The notes under the pieces are model-generated. The model did no database searches. It saw nothing but the letters and a program-made list of their open reading frames with translations, and was not told the DNA's origin. From assembly GCF_924101635.2 (NCBI RefSeq), contig NZ_CAKMAA020000096.1, positions 1 to 37,740 on the forward strand: a DNA stretch of 37,740 nucleotides. Direction: 5' to 3'. The position numbers and the translations under genes are program-made. This DNA is from Candidatus Nitrotoga sp. HW29 (lineage in GTDB: Bacteria > Pseudomonadota > Gammaproteobacteria > Burkholderiales > Gallionellaceae). Positions 6,878 through 14,987 of this stretch are shown here, one piece after another (positions within the stretch are counted from its first letter, which is position 1; every line of letters begins with the position of its first letter).

Positions 6878-8373
6878 TGAACAGGATGATCCTTGCCGGG
6901 CTCATTATCTTTGTTTATGTGGCTTTGAGTGCATGGGTGATTCGCCGACATCGCAAAAAACGATTGGTATTTCAAGGAACGGAGCGAGCAGATGTGTTGC
7001 TGGCTTTTGCCAGCCAAACGGGGCATGCAGAACAACTGGCCGAGCTTACCTCGAAGATGCTGCTTGTTGCGGGGTTGCCGGTACAGGTTAAGCCTTTATC
7101 CGTAGTGACGACTCAAATGCTATCCACTTTTCGTCGTGTATTGTTTGTCGTCAGTACCACTGGTGAAGGTGATGCGCCCGATAATGCGGTAGATTTCGTG
7201 CATGCTGAAATGCATGGAATGCGTAGGCTTGATACGCTTGAATATGGCTTGCTGGCCTTAGGTGATCGACGTTATAGCAATTTTTGTGGTTTTGGTCACA
7301 TGCTGGATATCTGGTTGCAACAATCCCAAGCATTGCCGCTATTTGACATGGTAGAAGTGGATGATGGCGATGCAGGCGCGCTACGTCATTGGCAGTCACA
7401 ATTAGGTCTGTTAACGGGATCGACCGCAACGACTGACTGGAATACCCCGATATACCAATCCTGGCGTCTCAAAGATCGCCAGCTTTTAAATCCAGGCAGC
7501 GCAGGAGAGGCGGTATATCATCTAAAATTGGAAGCTTTGCAGTCCAACGAGAGTTGGCAGGCTGGCGATATTGCTGAAATTGGCCCGCGTAATTCTTCTG
7601 AGGCAATCACGAGCTTGTTAAGCGTGTTGGGATTGGAGGCCGAAGCTGTTGCCAATGACTATGGGGCAACTTTACGTCAATGCCTGGCTGACCGGTTACT
7701 TCCATCCAGTATTGCTGACATCGGTGCATTGCGAGATTTATCGCCTAAGGCGCTGGTGGCAGTATTGAAACCGCTTTCACACCGTGAGTACTCCATCGCT
7801 TCACTGCCGGATGAAGGACTTGAACTCGTCGTTCGTCAATTCCGCCATGAAAATGGGCAGCTAGGACATGGCTCGGGGTGGCTGACAGAATATGCGAAGA
7901 TTGGAGATGAAGTCGCCTTGCGCGTGCGGCGGAACATTGCATTTCATGCGCCTGCAAATGCGACACCGCTGATACTCATTGGTAGCGGTACCGGCATCGC
8001 AGGTTTACGTGCGCACCTAAAAGCCAGTATAGGGGCTGGCCAGCACCGTCATTGGCTGTTTTTTGGCGAACGCAATAAAGCGCACGATGATTATTTTGGC
8101 AGTGAGTTGAAAGTGTGGCATCAACAAGGCGTATTGACCCGATTGGATATTGCATGGTCTCGCGATCAAGATAAGCCGATTTACGTTCAGGATATGATCC
8201 GTAACGCAGTGAATGAATTGCGTATGTGGTTGCATGACGGCGCTACTATCCTGGTTTGCGGTAGTGCCAACAGAATGGCCCCTGCTGTGCATCATGCGTT
8301 GGTTGAGATCATGGGAGATCAGGCAATGGCCACATTAGCGGCTAGCGGGCGATATCGGAGAGATGTTTATTAG
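6877..8373 (+). CDS. Membrane-anchored flavodoxin/NADPH reductase (CysJ/P450-reductase-like)
   Basis: This 498-residue diflavin reductase has an N-terminal membrane anchor at about 4-22 followed by basic residues that place the catalytic part in the cytoplasm. A flavodoxin FMN domain covers about 38-178, with SQTGHAEQL at 46-54, STTGEGDAPDNA at 93-104 and LALGDRRYSNF at 126-136. The FNR-type FAD/NADPH module covers about 190-498, with REYS at 303-306 (FAD), GSGTGIAGLR at 369-378, CGSANRM at 461-467 and the terminal GRYRRDVY. It should take electrons from NADPH through FAD and FMN. Its partner is probably the PepSY membrane protein rather than sulfite reductase, since no cysI is present. It ends the operon. 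Confidence 0.88.
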   Translation: MNRMILAGLIIFVYVALSAWVIRRHRKKRLVFQGTERADVLLAFASQTGHAEQLAELTSKMLLVAGLPVQVKPLSVVTTQMLSTFRRVLFVVSTTGEGDAPDNAVDFVHAEMHGMRRLDTLEYGLLALGDRRYSNFCGFGHMLDIWLQQSQALPLFDMVEVDDGDAGALRHWQSQLGLLTGSTATTDWNTPIYQSWRLKDRQLLNPGSAGEAVYHLKLEALQSNESWQAGDIAEIGPRNSSEAITSLLSVLGLEAEAVANDYGATLRQCLADRLLPSSIADIGALRDLSPKALVAVLKPLSHREYSIASLPDEGLELVVRQFRHENGQLGHGSGWLTEYAKIGDEVALRVRRNIAFHAPANATPLILIGSGTGIAGLRAHLKASIGAGQHRHWLFFGERNKAHDDYFGSELKVWHQQGVLTRLDIAWSRDQDKPIYVQDMIRNAVNELRMWLHDGATILVCGSANRMAPAVHHALVEIMGDQAMATLAASGRYRRDVY

Positions 8374-8685
8374 TCTGTGATGTTAAGTCAGATGTTCGAT
8401 AGACGTGTCTTCGCAGGAATAATGTTTTCTGTTCCAAGTGCAAGACATGGAATGAAGATTGCGATATTGCCAGTAACAGTGAGGGGCAATCTGATTTTGC
8501 AGATATCGTTATTTTGGATGTTGACGCTGTAGAAAATATCTTCTAAGTGAAATAATTTGGTTGGGCTGAATGAAATGAATCCGCCATCTCAATATTTCAC
8601 ACTCGCACCTATTAATCGAAACTGTAATTCGCAGGACAGCACGATCTTCGCGATATCAAAGCATGTCGTAGTTTACCGACATTAT
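8374..8685. other. 312-base spacer between converging reductase and mutY genes
   Basis: I see no gene with a convincing start or composition. One modest hairpin (ATTGCC at 8466-8471 with GGCAAT at 8485-8490) lacks a T-run. An open frame running into mutY on the plus strand is the antisense of the mutY end. Confidence 0.5.
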
Positions 8686-9777
8686 TTACAACGACTTGCG
8701 CCCTGCTTGTATTTCAAGCAAAAGTTTGCGCACCGGTGTAGGGATTGCAGCTCGTAACGCATCATTTACATCCAGCCACACCATGCCTGATTCTTGAGTT
8801 TGTTTGGGTTTATTAATTACCTGCAATAGTATGGGTGTGATATGCAGCTTGAAATGCGTGAAAGTATGCGTGAATGTCGAGAGTGCAAGTGAGTGTATTG
8901 TCTCTGTGCCGAAATGCTGAAGGCAGTAGGTACTTGGATCCGTGGCTGTACTTAGAACTTTAGGATCCACTTGTGGTGGGCACCACAAACTACCCCAGAT
9001 GCCACTTCCCGGGCGCTTTGTCAGTAGGATATCGGAGTCATTAAGCAACAAAAGAAAGGTGCTGTGTTTTTCCGGCAGCACTTTGCGTGGGCGTGGTGTG
9101 GGCAGTTGTGTAATCCGTTCGTTTTGATATGCCGCGCAATCTGCTTGCAGCGGACAGATGGCGCATTGTGGTTTGCTGCGCGTACAAATCAGCGCGCCCA
9201 GATCCATCAGACCTTGTGTATAGACCGCGACATCACGCTTGGGTAGCAATGCTTCGGCTTGTTGCCACAATTGAGCTTCAATTTTTTTTTCGCCAGTGTA
9301 ACCCTCAATGGCATGGTAGCGCGCCAGTACACGTTTGACGTTGCCATCGAGAATCGCGCACCGTTCATGGAATGCCAATGCGCTGATGGCTGCGGCAGTG
9401 GAGCGACCGATGCCGGGAAGAGCAAGGATGTCTTCAAAATGCTTAGGAAATTTTCCCTCATGCCGTTGCATGATGAGTTGCGCTGTACGGTGCAGATTCC
9501 GTGCACGCGAGTAGTATCCTAAGCCGCTCCAATGTGCTAATACTGCATCTTCGCTGTCGGCAGCGAGTGCTGCGATAGTGGGAAAGCGTGCCACGAAACG
9601 GTGGTAATAAGGGATAACGGTGGCTACTTGAGTTTGTTGTAACATTATTTCTGACAGCCATACGTGATAAACGTCCGTGCCCTGCCACGGTAAACCGTGC
9701 CGACCATGTCGTTGCTGCCAGTCTATGATGCGATGAGAAAATAATTCTAGGCGTGGCTTATTTCTATTTTTGATCAA
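8686..9777 (-). CDS. mutY: A/G-specific adenine DNA glycosylase MutY
   Basis: MutY removes adenine mispaired with 8-oxoguanine. The 363-residue product has the catalytic E43 in LSEIMLQQTQ, the helix-hairpin-helix LPGIGRSTA at 120-128 and the catalytic D144 in LDGNVKRVLAR. Four [4Fe-4S] cysteines C198, C205, C208 and C214 follow (C-X6-C-X2-C-X5-C). The C-terminal NUDIX-like 8-oxoG recognition domain covers about 235-355. The start is a TTG at 9775-9777, with GAAGG about 8 bases upstream as ribosome site. That site lies within one arm of a hairpin at 9786-9818, so initiation may be dampened. The gene follows the AsmA-family gene after 72 bases on the same strand, the usual neighbourhood in betaproteobacteria. 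Confidence 0.95.
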   Translation of the reverse strand: MIKNRNKPRLELFSHRIIDWQQRHGRHGLPWQGTDVYHVWLSEIMLQQTQVATVIPYYHRFVARFPTIAALAADSEDAVLAHWSGLGYYSRARNLHRTAQLIMQRHEGKFPKHFEDILALPGIGRSTAAAISALAFHERCAILDGNVKRVLARYHAIEGYTGEKKIEAQLWQQAEALLPKRDVAVYTQGLMDLGALICTRSKPQCAICPLQADCAAYQNERITQLPTPRPRKVLPEKHSTFLLLLNDSDILLTKRPGSGIWGSLWCPPQVDPKVLSTATDPSTYCLQHFGTETIHSLALSTFTHTFTHFKLHITPILLQVINKPKQTQESGMVWLDVNDALRAAIPTPVRKLLLEIQAGRKSL

Positions 9778-9785
9778 GGTATAAA

Positions 9786-9818
9786 CCTTCTCTCTTATCG
9801 CGGACGGAAGAGAGGGGG
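9786..9818 (-). promoter_or_regulatory. Hairpin covering the mutY ribosome binding site
   Basis: CCTTCTCTCTT at 9786-9796 pairs with AAGAGAGGGGG at 9808-9818, with two G-T positions and an 11-base loop. In the minus-strand transcript the downstream arm contains the AGAAGG that serves as the mutY Shine-Dalgarno sequence. It might be a weak terminator after the AsmA gene or a translational brake on mutY. The T content after the stem is low, which favours the second reading. Confidence 0.45.
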
Positions 9819-9849
9819 AGGGGACGCTTTATAATTTATGAGCATGGAA

Positions 9850-12087
9850 TTATTTGAAGAGCCCTCTTAGCTTATCTTGAAGCTGATCCTGTAATTTTGT
9901 TTTAATTCCCTCTTTCTTGGCTTCGATTTTTTGCTTGACCACATCTGAGACTATCGTGCCAAAATCCAATGTATATTTTAAGTTGTTGAATGGCCCGCTG
10001 AAACGTATCGGTAAAGTGACGCCGCCAACGATGTCTTTGCCGCCCTGGCCTTTCAATGTTTTCGCTAGTGTGGCATTAGTCAGATAATTGATAGTGTCGT
10101 TACCAATGTTGATGTCCCCATTGCCTGTTAGACGTAGCAGTGGCGATTTTAACAAAAGGTCATCGTTGCGTGCCACACCGTTGTTAATTTTGAAGCTGGC
10201 TTTTAGTTCGCTGAAATCCGTTTTTTCGGCCTTGTTAATAGTTTGGGTTTGTGTTGTTGTTCCGTTCATGCTCAGTATGCCCTGCGCGTCGCGCAGTGTT
10301 TTTGCAATGTTGATGCCTTTGGCCGCACCATCCGTCAGGCTTAGTGACATGCTGCCGTTGAGTGCTTTCTTAAGCGCACTCATAGTGTTGCCTTGGGCCG
10401 TTAGATTAAATGCGACATTGCCCTTGCCTTCCAGTGTGTCAAAATTGGCAGCATCCTTGAGCAATGGCGCAATGTTGATACCACTTAGATTCTGATTTAT
10501 AGCGATGTGAGGCGTAGCCTGTGCATTTAGTTTCAGGCTGCCGTTCATGCTACCCTGATACAGATTGGTGGAGAGTGGGCTGATTGTTATCAAGCCGTTT
10601 TGTGCTTTCACGTCGAGACGTACTTGTGAAAGTTTCACATTGGCGATCTTAAGCGCGCCAATGCGTAATCCGCCTTCAAGATTAAGTTTTTTCAGGCCAG
10701 CCAAATCAAACGACTGCTCCGCCGGGGTAGATTTATTGGCAACGCCTGCTGTTTCTTTTGGCAAATATAAGTCAGCATCAAACTGGTCTATATCTATGTC
10801 AAAGCGTATGACTGGGTCTTGAAAATTACTCACCGCCACTTTGGCTTTAACCTGGCTTTGTAGTAACCCGCCCACGAGGTTGGTTTGAACGCTCTGGTGG
10901 TTGCCATCTATTTGTATATTACCTTTCATTTCGCTGTTGACTGATTTATTCGGTAGTTTGTCACCACGTACATTTATTGCGAGGGTTAGATTGGAAAGAT
11001 TGAGCAGTTGCTGTTCGACGTTACCAATTACAGGCGAGCCGAGCTTTATTTTAAATGCCTGTTCGGGTTGTTTCATATCAAGCTCTAATGTAAGCGCGCT
11101 GCTCTTGAATGATTGAGGATTACCGGTCAAATCAGATAGAGCAAGACTGGCTACGATGTTGCCGAGTGCGCTATCCAGCTTGGCGTTTAATGTTAGTTTG
11201 TCGCCTGTGAAATTATTCTGAACCAAATTTAATGCAGGCGCATCCAGTTTGACATCGAAGTTATTTTTGCCTTGCAAGCCTGTAGCCGTAACTATTAATT
11301 TCTTTGTAGAAAATTCGTGAGTGTCAAAATTCGCGCTGATATTGCCGTTAGCCAAAACTGCCAGATTACTGATATCGAGTGCCGCTCCCTTGGCCTGCAA
11401 CTCCAGCCCGTCCATTTGAAATAGCTGTTTTTTTAGATCAAAAGTGAGTTTGGCTTTCATTTGGGTGGCTATATCCAGCTTGGGTTTGCTGGATTGAATT
11501 GCTGCAGCGAAATCAATTTTGCCCGGTATACCGTTGGCAATACGTCCGGTATTAAGGTTGAAGTCTTTCAATTTATATTGTGTGCCTGTGCTTTCATCCA
11601 GGTAGGTTAGGTTAGAGTCTTTCACGCGTACTGTGGCTATGTCGAACTCGAGCGGCGTTTTTTCTTCACTATTCTCATTCTTGCCCAACAAGTCGTCAAT
11701 ATTGGTCTTGCCGTTCTTGAATTTCACCAGAGCTGCTTTCAGACCATTGATCGAAATATCGTCCACAACCACATGCTTGGATAGGAGCGGTAATAGCGCC
11801 AGCGAGATATGTGCACCGTCAATATAAATAAATGTTTCATCGCTCTGAAATTCTGATAATGATACTTTGCCAATATCAGCGCCTATGCTGGGAAAGAAAA
11901 CCAGTTTGATATCGCCATCCAGCTTGAGATTGCGATGATGCTTATTTTTTACCAGCTTGATGATTTGATTCTTGTAATCATTGGGGTTAAATGTGGCAGC
12001 GATATAAACTATACCGGCCATCGCAATGGCGACTACCACACCTGCTAACCATAAACTGTATTTTAGAAAATTTTTCATATTACACAT
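9850..12087 (-). CDS. asmA: AsmA family outer-membrane assembly/lipid-transport protein
   Basis: AsmA-family proteins are inner-membrane-anchored periplasmic bridge-like proteins linked to outer-membrane lipid homeostasis. The 745-residue product has one N-terminal membrane segment (about 10-31), the conserved AsmA N-terminal region with FNPNDYKNQI and the IDGA-ISLALLPLL pattern, a long beta-strand-rich middle, and a conserved C-terminal DUF3971/AsmA-2-like domain (about 540-730) with LNGSMSLSLTDGAAKGINI. The last residues are charged and helical. A second Met at residue 4 (12076-12078) is an equally plausible start and neither has a good ribosome site. It sits upstream of mutY on the same strand. 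A candidate promoter lies about 20 bases upstream. Confidence 0.87.
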   Translation of the reverse strand: MCNMKNFLKYSLWLAGVVVAIAMAGIVYIAATFNPNDYKNQIIKLVKNKHHRNLKLDGDIKLVFFPSIGADIGKVSLSEFQSDETFIYIDGAHISLALLPLLSKHVVVDDISINGLKAALVKFKNGKTNIDDLLGKNENSEEKTPLEFDIATVRVKDSNLTYLDESTGTQYKLKDFNLNTGRIANGIPGKIDFAAAIQSSKPKLDIATQMKAKLTFDLKKQLFQMDGLELQAKGAALDISNLAVLANGNISANFDTHEFSTKKLIVTATGLQGKNNFDVKLDAPALNLVQNNFTGDKLTLNAKLDSALGNIVASLALSDLTGNPQSFKSSALTLELDMKQPEQAFKIKLGSPVIGNVEQQLLNLSNLTLAINVRGDKLPNKSVNSEMKGNIQIDGNHQSVQTNLVGGLLQSQVKAKVAVSNFQDPVIRFDIDIDQFDADLYLPKETAGVANKSTPAEQSFDLAGLKKLNLEGGLRIGALKIANVKLSQVRLDVKAQNGLITISPLSTNLYQGSMNGSLKLNAQATPHIAINQNLSGINIAPLLKDAANFDTLEGKGNVAFNLTAQGNTMSALKKALNGSMSLSLTDGAAKGINIAKTLRDAQGILSMNGTTTQTQTINKAEKTDFSELKASFKINNGVARNDDLLLKSPLLRLTGNGDINIGNDTINYLTNATLAKTLKGQGGKDIVGGVTLPIRFSGPFNNLKYTLDFGTIVSDVVKQKIEAKKEGIKTKLQDQLQDKLRGLFK

Positions 12088-12106
12088 GGTTGGTATATGG
12101 GCTGCA

Positions 12107-12134
12107 ATTATAGACGAAGTACAAAATAGTCGAA
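12107..12134 (-). promoter_or_regulatory. Candidate asmA promoter
   Basis: Read on the minus strand, TTCGAC (12129-12134) and TATAAT (12107-12112) are 16 bases apart. The -10 is perfect and the -35 is weak. Transcription would begin around 12100, leaving a very short leader. Confidence 0.45.
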
Positions 12135-12399
12135 GTTCCCTTCATGCCATTTAGCCGAGGAAAGTCGCTGGCAGGTGCTAGTCATATAGCCACGTGTACA
12201 TCCCTATCTTGATGTGACGCATGCTGTTAAGCCGTGTGTGCAATCTGGGTTGACACTGTCTGACGTCAATTCGTAAAACTATGTGTTTTATAGATTGGTG
12301 GGAGCGAGTGCGCTATGAAAGGGTTATTGCTTAATCATAAACTTATAAATTAATTGTTGGCTTTTTAAAACATTTAATATATTTAAACATAAATATATG

Positions 12400-12428
12400 T
12401 TGAATATATTTTATTGTTCACGTAGGAT
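12400..12428 (+). promoter_or_regulatory. Candidate promoter of the ferritin-like gene
   Basis: TTGAAT at 12400-12405 and TAGGAT at 12423-12428 are separated by 17 bases, each matching four of six consensus positions. The predicted transcription start is near 12435, directly at the edge of a palindrome. Confidence 0.4.
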
Positions 12429-12435
12429 GCTATCT

Positions 12436-12458
12436 GGTTCGGTATTAATTAGCGAACC
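12436..12458. promoter_or_regulatory. Operator-like palindrome before the ferritin-like gene
   Basis: GGTTCG at 12436-12441 and CGAACC at 12453-12458 are perfect inverted arms, and the 11 bases between them are partly symmetric and AT-rich. The site lies at the predicted start of transcription, 34 bases before the ATG, where a bound dimeric regulator would block transcription. The SufR-like regulator two genes downstream is an obvious candidate, but this is inference. Confidence 0.45.
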
Positions 12459-12492
12459 AAACTTCACTAGCCACTAAACTTAGGAGCCAACG

Positions 12493-13131
12493 ATGGAAAA
12501 TATTAACAGCGTATCTGACAGTTCTCGTCGCACAGTCCTTAAAACGGGCATTGCCATAAGTGCGCTCGCTGCGCTTAGTTTAACCACTCTCAATAGCGCA
12601 AATGCGAATACGGGTAGTGATACTAAACACGATATGGCCATTTTAAATGCAGCCTTGGACCTTGAAAATCAAGCAATTTGGGCGTATGGCGTGGCAGCAG
12701 AAAAGTTGAGCGGGACCAAGGTGGGAAATGTTATCAAGGCCTTGGCGCTGCGTAATCAGGCTGATCACATTAAACATCGGGATATCTTCATATCCACGAT
12801 TAAAAGCCTGGGCGGGACACCAGTTAATACAAAAGGAGCGTACGATCTTTCTGCTTATATCAAGGCAGGGGAGGGTAATCTTGATAGTGACGCCAATATC
12901 GCTAAGCTGGCACTGGCACTAGAAGTAGATGCGGTGCTTGCTTACGCCAGTGCCGTCGGTAAACTGCGTACCCCCGCGTTGGTTGCTGCCGGACTGACTA
13001 TCTTGCCAGATGAGTCAGCACATGCCGCAGCAATTCGTGCGGTGTTTGGTGCGCTTGATTCGACGGTCCATGCCGTACCAGCTGCTCAACTTAGCAAAGA
13101 AACTCGCAGCCAGTGGATACTGGCCGTGTAA
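12493..13131 (+). CDS. Tat-exported ferritin-like (DUF4439-type) protein
   Basis: The 212-residue product starts with a twin-arginine signal, SRRTVLK at 11-17, then a hydrophobic stretch to about 32 and a likely cleavage after ANA near 38. The mature part is a four-helix ferritin-like domain. Candidate di-metal ligands are E58 in helix 1, D91/H92/H95 in helix 2 (ADHIKHRD), E144 in helix 3 and E174/H177 in helix 4 (ExxH). The Tat signal fits a protein folded with its metal before export. The exact reaction is unknown. It could oxidise or store iron, or consume peroxide, in the periplasm. AGGAG at 12482-12486 supports the start. The cupredoxin gene begins about 15 bases after its stop, so the two probably act together. 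Confidence 0.8.
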   Translation: MENINSVSDSSRRTVLKTGIAISALAALSLTTLNSANANTGSDTKHDMAILNAALDLENQAIWAYGVAAEKLSGTKVGNVIKALALRNQADHIKHRDIFISTIKSLGGTPVNTKGAYDLSAYIKAGEGNLDSDANIAKLALALEVDAVLAYASAVGKLRTPALVAAGLTILPDESAHAAAIRAVFGALDSTVHAVPAAQLSKETRSQWILAV

Positions 13132-13148
13132 TCAGCAAGGCGTGTATG

Positions 13149-13493
13149 ATGAAGCTATCTCATACGTTACTTATGTGGATGTATTTGGGAGTGTCAGCTG
13201 CTTCCAATAATGCAAATGGGGAACTCCATGCTAGCAAGATTCCCATTACGGTTACGATTGATGCTTTTCAATTTCAACCCGATAAGATACGGATAAAACG
13301 TGGGCAAAGCGTCATTTTTATTAACAAGGATGAAGTTCCGCATACGGTGACGCCTGATAAAAATAGTCACTTTGTTCCCTCTGGCATTATAAAAGGTGGT
13401 GAACAACATGAAGTGTTTTTTGAATCAGCGGGAGTGCAGAGTTATTCGTGTGATTTTCATCCCAGTATGCGTGGGCGAGTGATTGTAAAATAA
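13149..13493 (+). CDS. Small exported cupredoxin (plastocyanin/amicyanin-like)
   Basis: This short blue-copper protein has a signal sequence (hydrophobic about 5-18) followed by one cupredoxin domain. Numbered from the ATG at 13149, type-1 copper ligands are visible as H65 (VPHTVTP), C101, H104 and M107 (CDFHPSM), the canonical C-X2-H-X2-M loop. The product is about 114 residues. An adjacent ATG at 13146 is an alternative start, and AAGG at 13137-13140 serves both. It would carry single electrons in the periplasm. It directly follows the ferritin-like gene and presumably exchanges electrons with it or with a terminal oxidase. The partner is inferred from position only. Confidence 0.87.
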   Translation: MKLSHTLLMWMYLGVSAASNNANGELHASKIPITVTIDAFQFQPDKIRIKRGQSVIFINKDEVPHTVTPDKNSHFVPSGIIKGGEQHEVFFESAGVQSYSCDFHPSMRGRVIVK

Positions 13494-13508
13494 AAAATGT
13501 CCAACAAA

Positions 13509-13545
13509 ATCCGTTCATCCTAAGCTTGTCGAAGGATGAGCGGAT
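13509..13545. repeat. REP-like inverted repeat after the cupredoxin gene
   Basis: ATCCGTTCATCCT at 13509-13521 and AGGATGAGCGGAT at 13533-13545 are inverted arms with one mismatch, around a core reading AAGCTTGTCGA. The sequence belongs to the AGCTTGTCGAAGG-type interspersed hairpins that are common in betaproteobacterial and other genomes. It probably also serves as the transcription end for the ferritin-cupredoxin pair. Confidence 0.6.
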
Positions 13546-13683
13546 TTACTTCTTCTGCGGGGGAAATCTGATTGCCCGCACTATTTCATATAAAGCCGTC
13601 TAATTTTTTCTATATACGGTCTGGAGTAAAATGCAAACTGTCTCCTTAGTGAGGAGCGAATGTACCTAACTAAGGAGTATGGC

Positions 13684-14322
13684 ATGCTTGAATTATTAGG
13701 GAATCGTCAGCAAGAGCTTTTAAAGCTCTTACTAAAGAATAAGGGCGGTTTAACTTTAGAAGAATTGTCGGAATATCTAAAAATTACCCGAAACGCCGTT
13801 CGCCAACACATAGCGGCGTTGGAGAACAATGGAATAGTCACTGAAGGAGTGACCCGCCCTTCCGGAGGGCGTCCTGAACAGCTTTATGTGCTTACCGATG
13901 AAGGCAAGGAGTTTTTTCCGCGTAATTACTCCTGGTTTGCTCAGCTAATGATCGAATCAATCGCTCGAGAGTCTGACGTGACGGGAGTGAGGGAAAGATT
14001 GGGTATCATGGGAGACGGAGTTGCTCAACAACTGCTCAGTCAAAATTCAGTATTGAAAACGCGCGAGCAAAAAGTGGAAAAGCTTTCTGAGGTGATGGAA
14101 GCGCTTGGGTATAACACGAGGCGCTTTGCTCTTAATAGCGATGCGCTCATGATTGAAGCGGATAACTGTATTTTTCACAATCTGGCCATGAAAAATCCGG
14201 AGATTTGTCATTTTGATCTGGCGTTGTTATCAACCTTTACAGATAGTACGGTTAATCACGAAGAATGTATGGCTAAAGGTGGGAATGTTTGCCGTTTCAA
14301 GTTTAAAGCAAAGGAGGAATAA
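13684..14322 (+). CDS. SufR-like HTH regulator with four-cysteine C-terminal domain
   Basis: A winged-helix DNA-binding domain occupies about residues 8-75, with the recognition helix in ITRNAVRQHIAALE and the wing at RPSGGRPEQLYVL. The C-terminal half carries C162, C175, C195 and C203 (C-X12-C-X19-C-X7-C), the layout of COG2345 regulators such as SufR that bind an Fe-S cluster. The protein therefore probably senses iron, oxygen or cluster supply. Two starts compete: ATG 13660 (GAGGAG, short spacing) and ATG 13684 (AAGGAG, 6-base spacing). The second is preferred and gives 212 residues. It follows the ferritin-cupredoxin pair on the same strand but after about 190 bases and a repeat, so it may have its own promoter. 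Confidence 0.75.
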   Translation: MLELLGNRQQELLKLLLKNKGGLTLEELSEYLKITRNAVRQHIAALENNGIVTEGVTRPSGGRPEQLYVLTDEGKEFFPRNYSWFAQLMIESIARESDVTGVRERLGIMGDGVAQQLLSQNSVLKTREQKVEKLSEVMEALGYNTRRFALNSDALMIEADNCIFHNLAMKNPEICHFDLALLSTFTDSTVNHEECMAKGGNVCRFKFKAKEE

Positions 14323-14410
14323 TTTTAGAACCGAATTTTTTGTGGTAGCGATGAGTCAAGAAGAAATTTGGCAAGAATTATGAAGCAAGGAGCAACCTGA
14401 CAATATCTTT

Positions 14411-14899
14411 TTAGTCGCGAAAGTTTTGGTATTGCAGCGGAAAGTCAGTGATAGAAGTGCGTATCAACTGGATGGCAGCTTGCAGATCGTCGCGTTTACC
14501 ACCAGTTATGGGCACCGTGTCGCCTTGTATGCTGGCTTGTACTTTCATTTTACTGTCTTTGACAAATTTGACGATTTTTTTCGCCAGCTCAATTTCCACT
14601 CCCACCTTGACGGTGCAAGAACGTTTAACCTTGTTACCGCTGACCTTTTCAATTTTATCGCTAATCTCTAAGCACTTGATGTCAACGCCTCGCTTGGTGA
14701 GCTTAGCATTGAGAATATCCTGAACTTGGTTCAGCTGAAATTCATTATCAGCATGTACGGTCAACACTAATTCTGCTTGTTCCACACGCGCGTCTGACCC
14801 CTTGAAATCAAAGCGGGTACCAACCTCTTTGTTGGTCTGCTCGACTGCATTTTTAACTTCCGTCTTGTCCACTTCGGATACGATGTCGAATGATGGCAT
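14411..14899 (-). CDS. YajQ family nucleotide-binding protein
   Basis: The 162-residue product matches YajQ (UPF0234) over its full length: the [20 protein letters not shown]-terminus, the [10 protein letters not shown] motif, then the [10 protein letters not shown] segment near the C-terminus. The fold has two RNP-like domains and binds nucleotides. In Xanthomonas a homologue is a cyclic-di-GMP effector, but the role varies between species. A strong AAAGGAG lies before the ATG. It is minus-strand and convergent with the SufR-like gene, 88 bases downstream of ppnP. Confidence 0.93.
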   Translation of the reverse strand: MPSFDIVSEVDKTEVKNAVEQTNKEVGTRFDFKGSDARVEQAELVLTVHADNEFQLNQVQDILNAKLTKRGVDIKCLEISDKIEKVSGNKVKRSCTVKVGVEIELAKKIVKFVKDSKMKVQASIQGDTVPITGGKRDDLQAAIQLIRTSITDFPLQYQNFRD

Positions 14900-14987
14900 T
14901 GCAGTTCTCCTTTAAATTTTATTGTTTAACCTTACTTTTCAGGCGGAAGAAATGCTTGATGAGGGGGCTACGAGTGGATTCGATTAC

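Larger units (their letters stand above)
12088..12492. other. 405-base divergent spacer, promoters for asmA and the ferritin-like gene
   Basis: No gene is supported. The left end holds a minus-strand -10 (TATAAT) for asmA. The right end holds a plus-strand promoter and an operator-like palindrome for the ferritin-like gene. A TTGACA at 12250-12255 has only a poor partner. The block at 12360-12412 is very AT-rich. Confidence 0.55.

Noticed and set aside
8557-8757. 66-codon plus-strand frame near the mutY end
   Set aside because: It runs antisense into mutY, has no ribosome site, and its composition is not protein-like.
14351-14383. Short frame MSQEEIWQEL after the SufR-like gene
   Set aside because: Only 10 codons with no ribosome site. 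It may be a relic of a larger gene, but nothing downstream in frame supports that.
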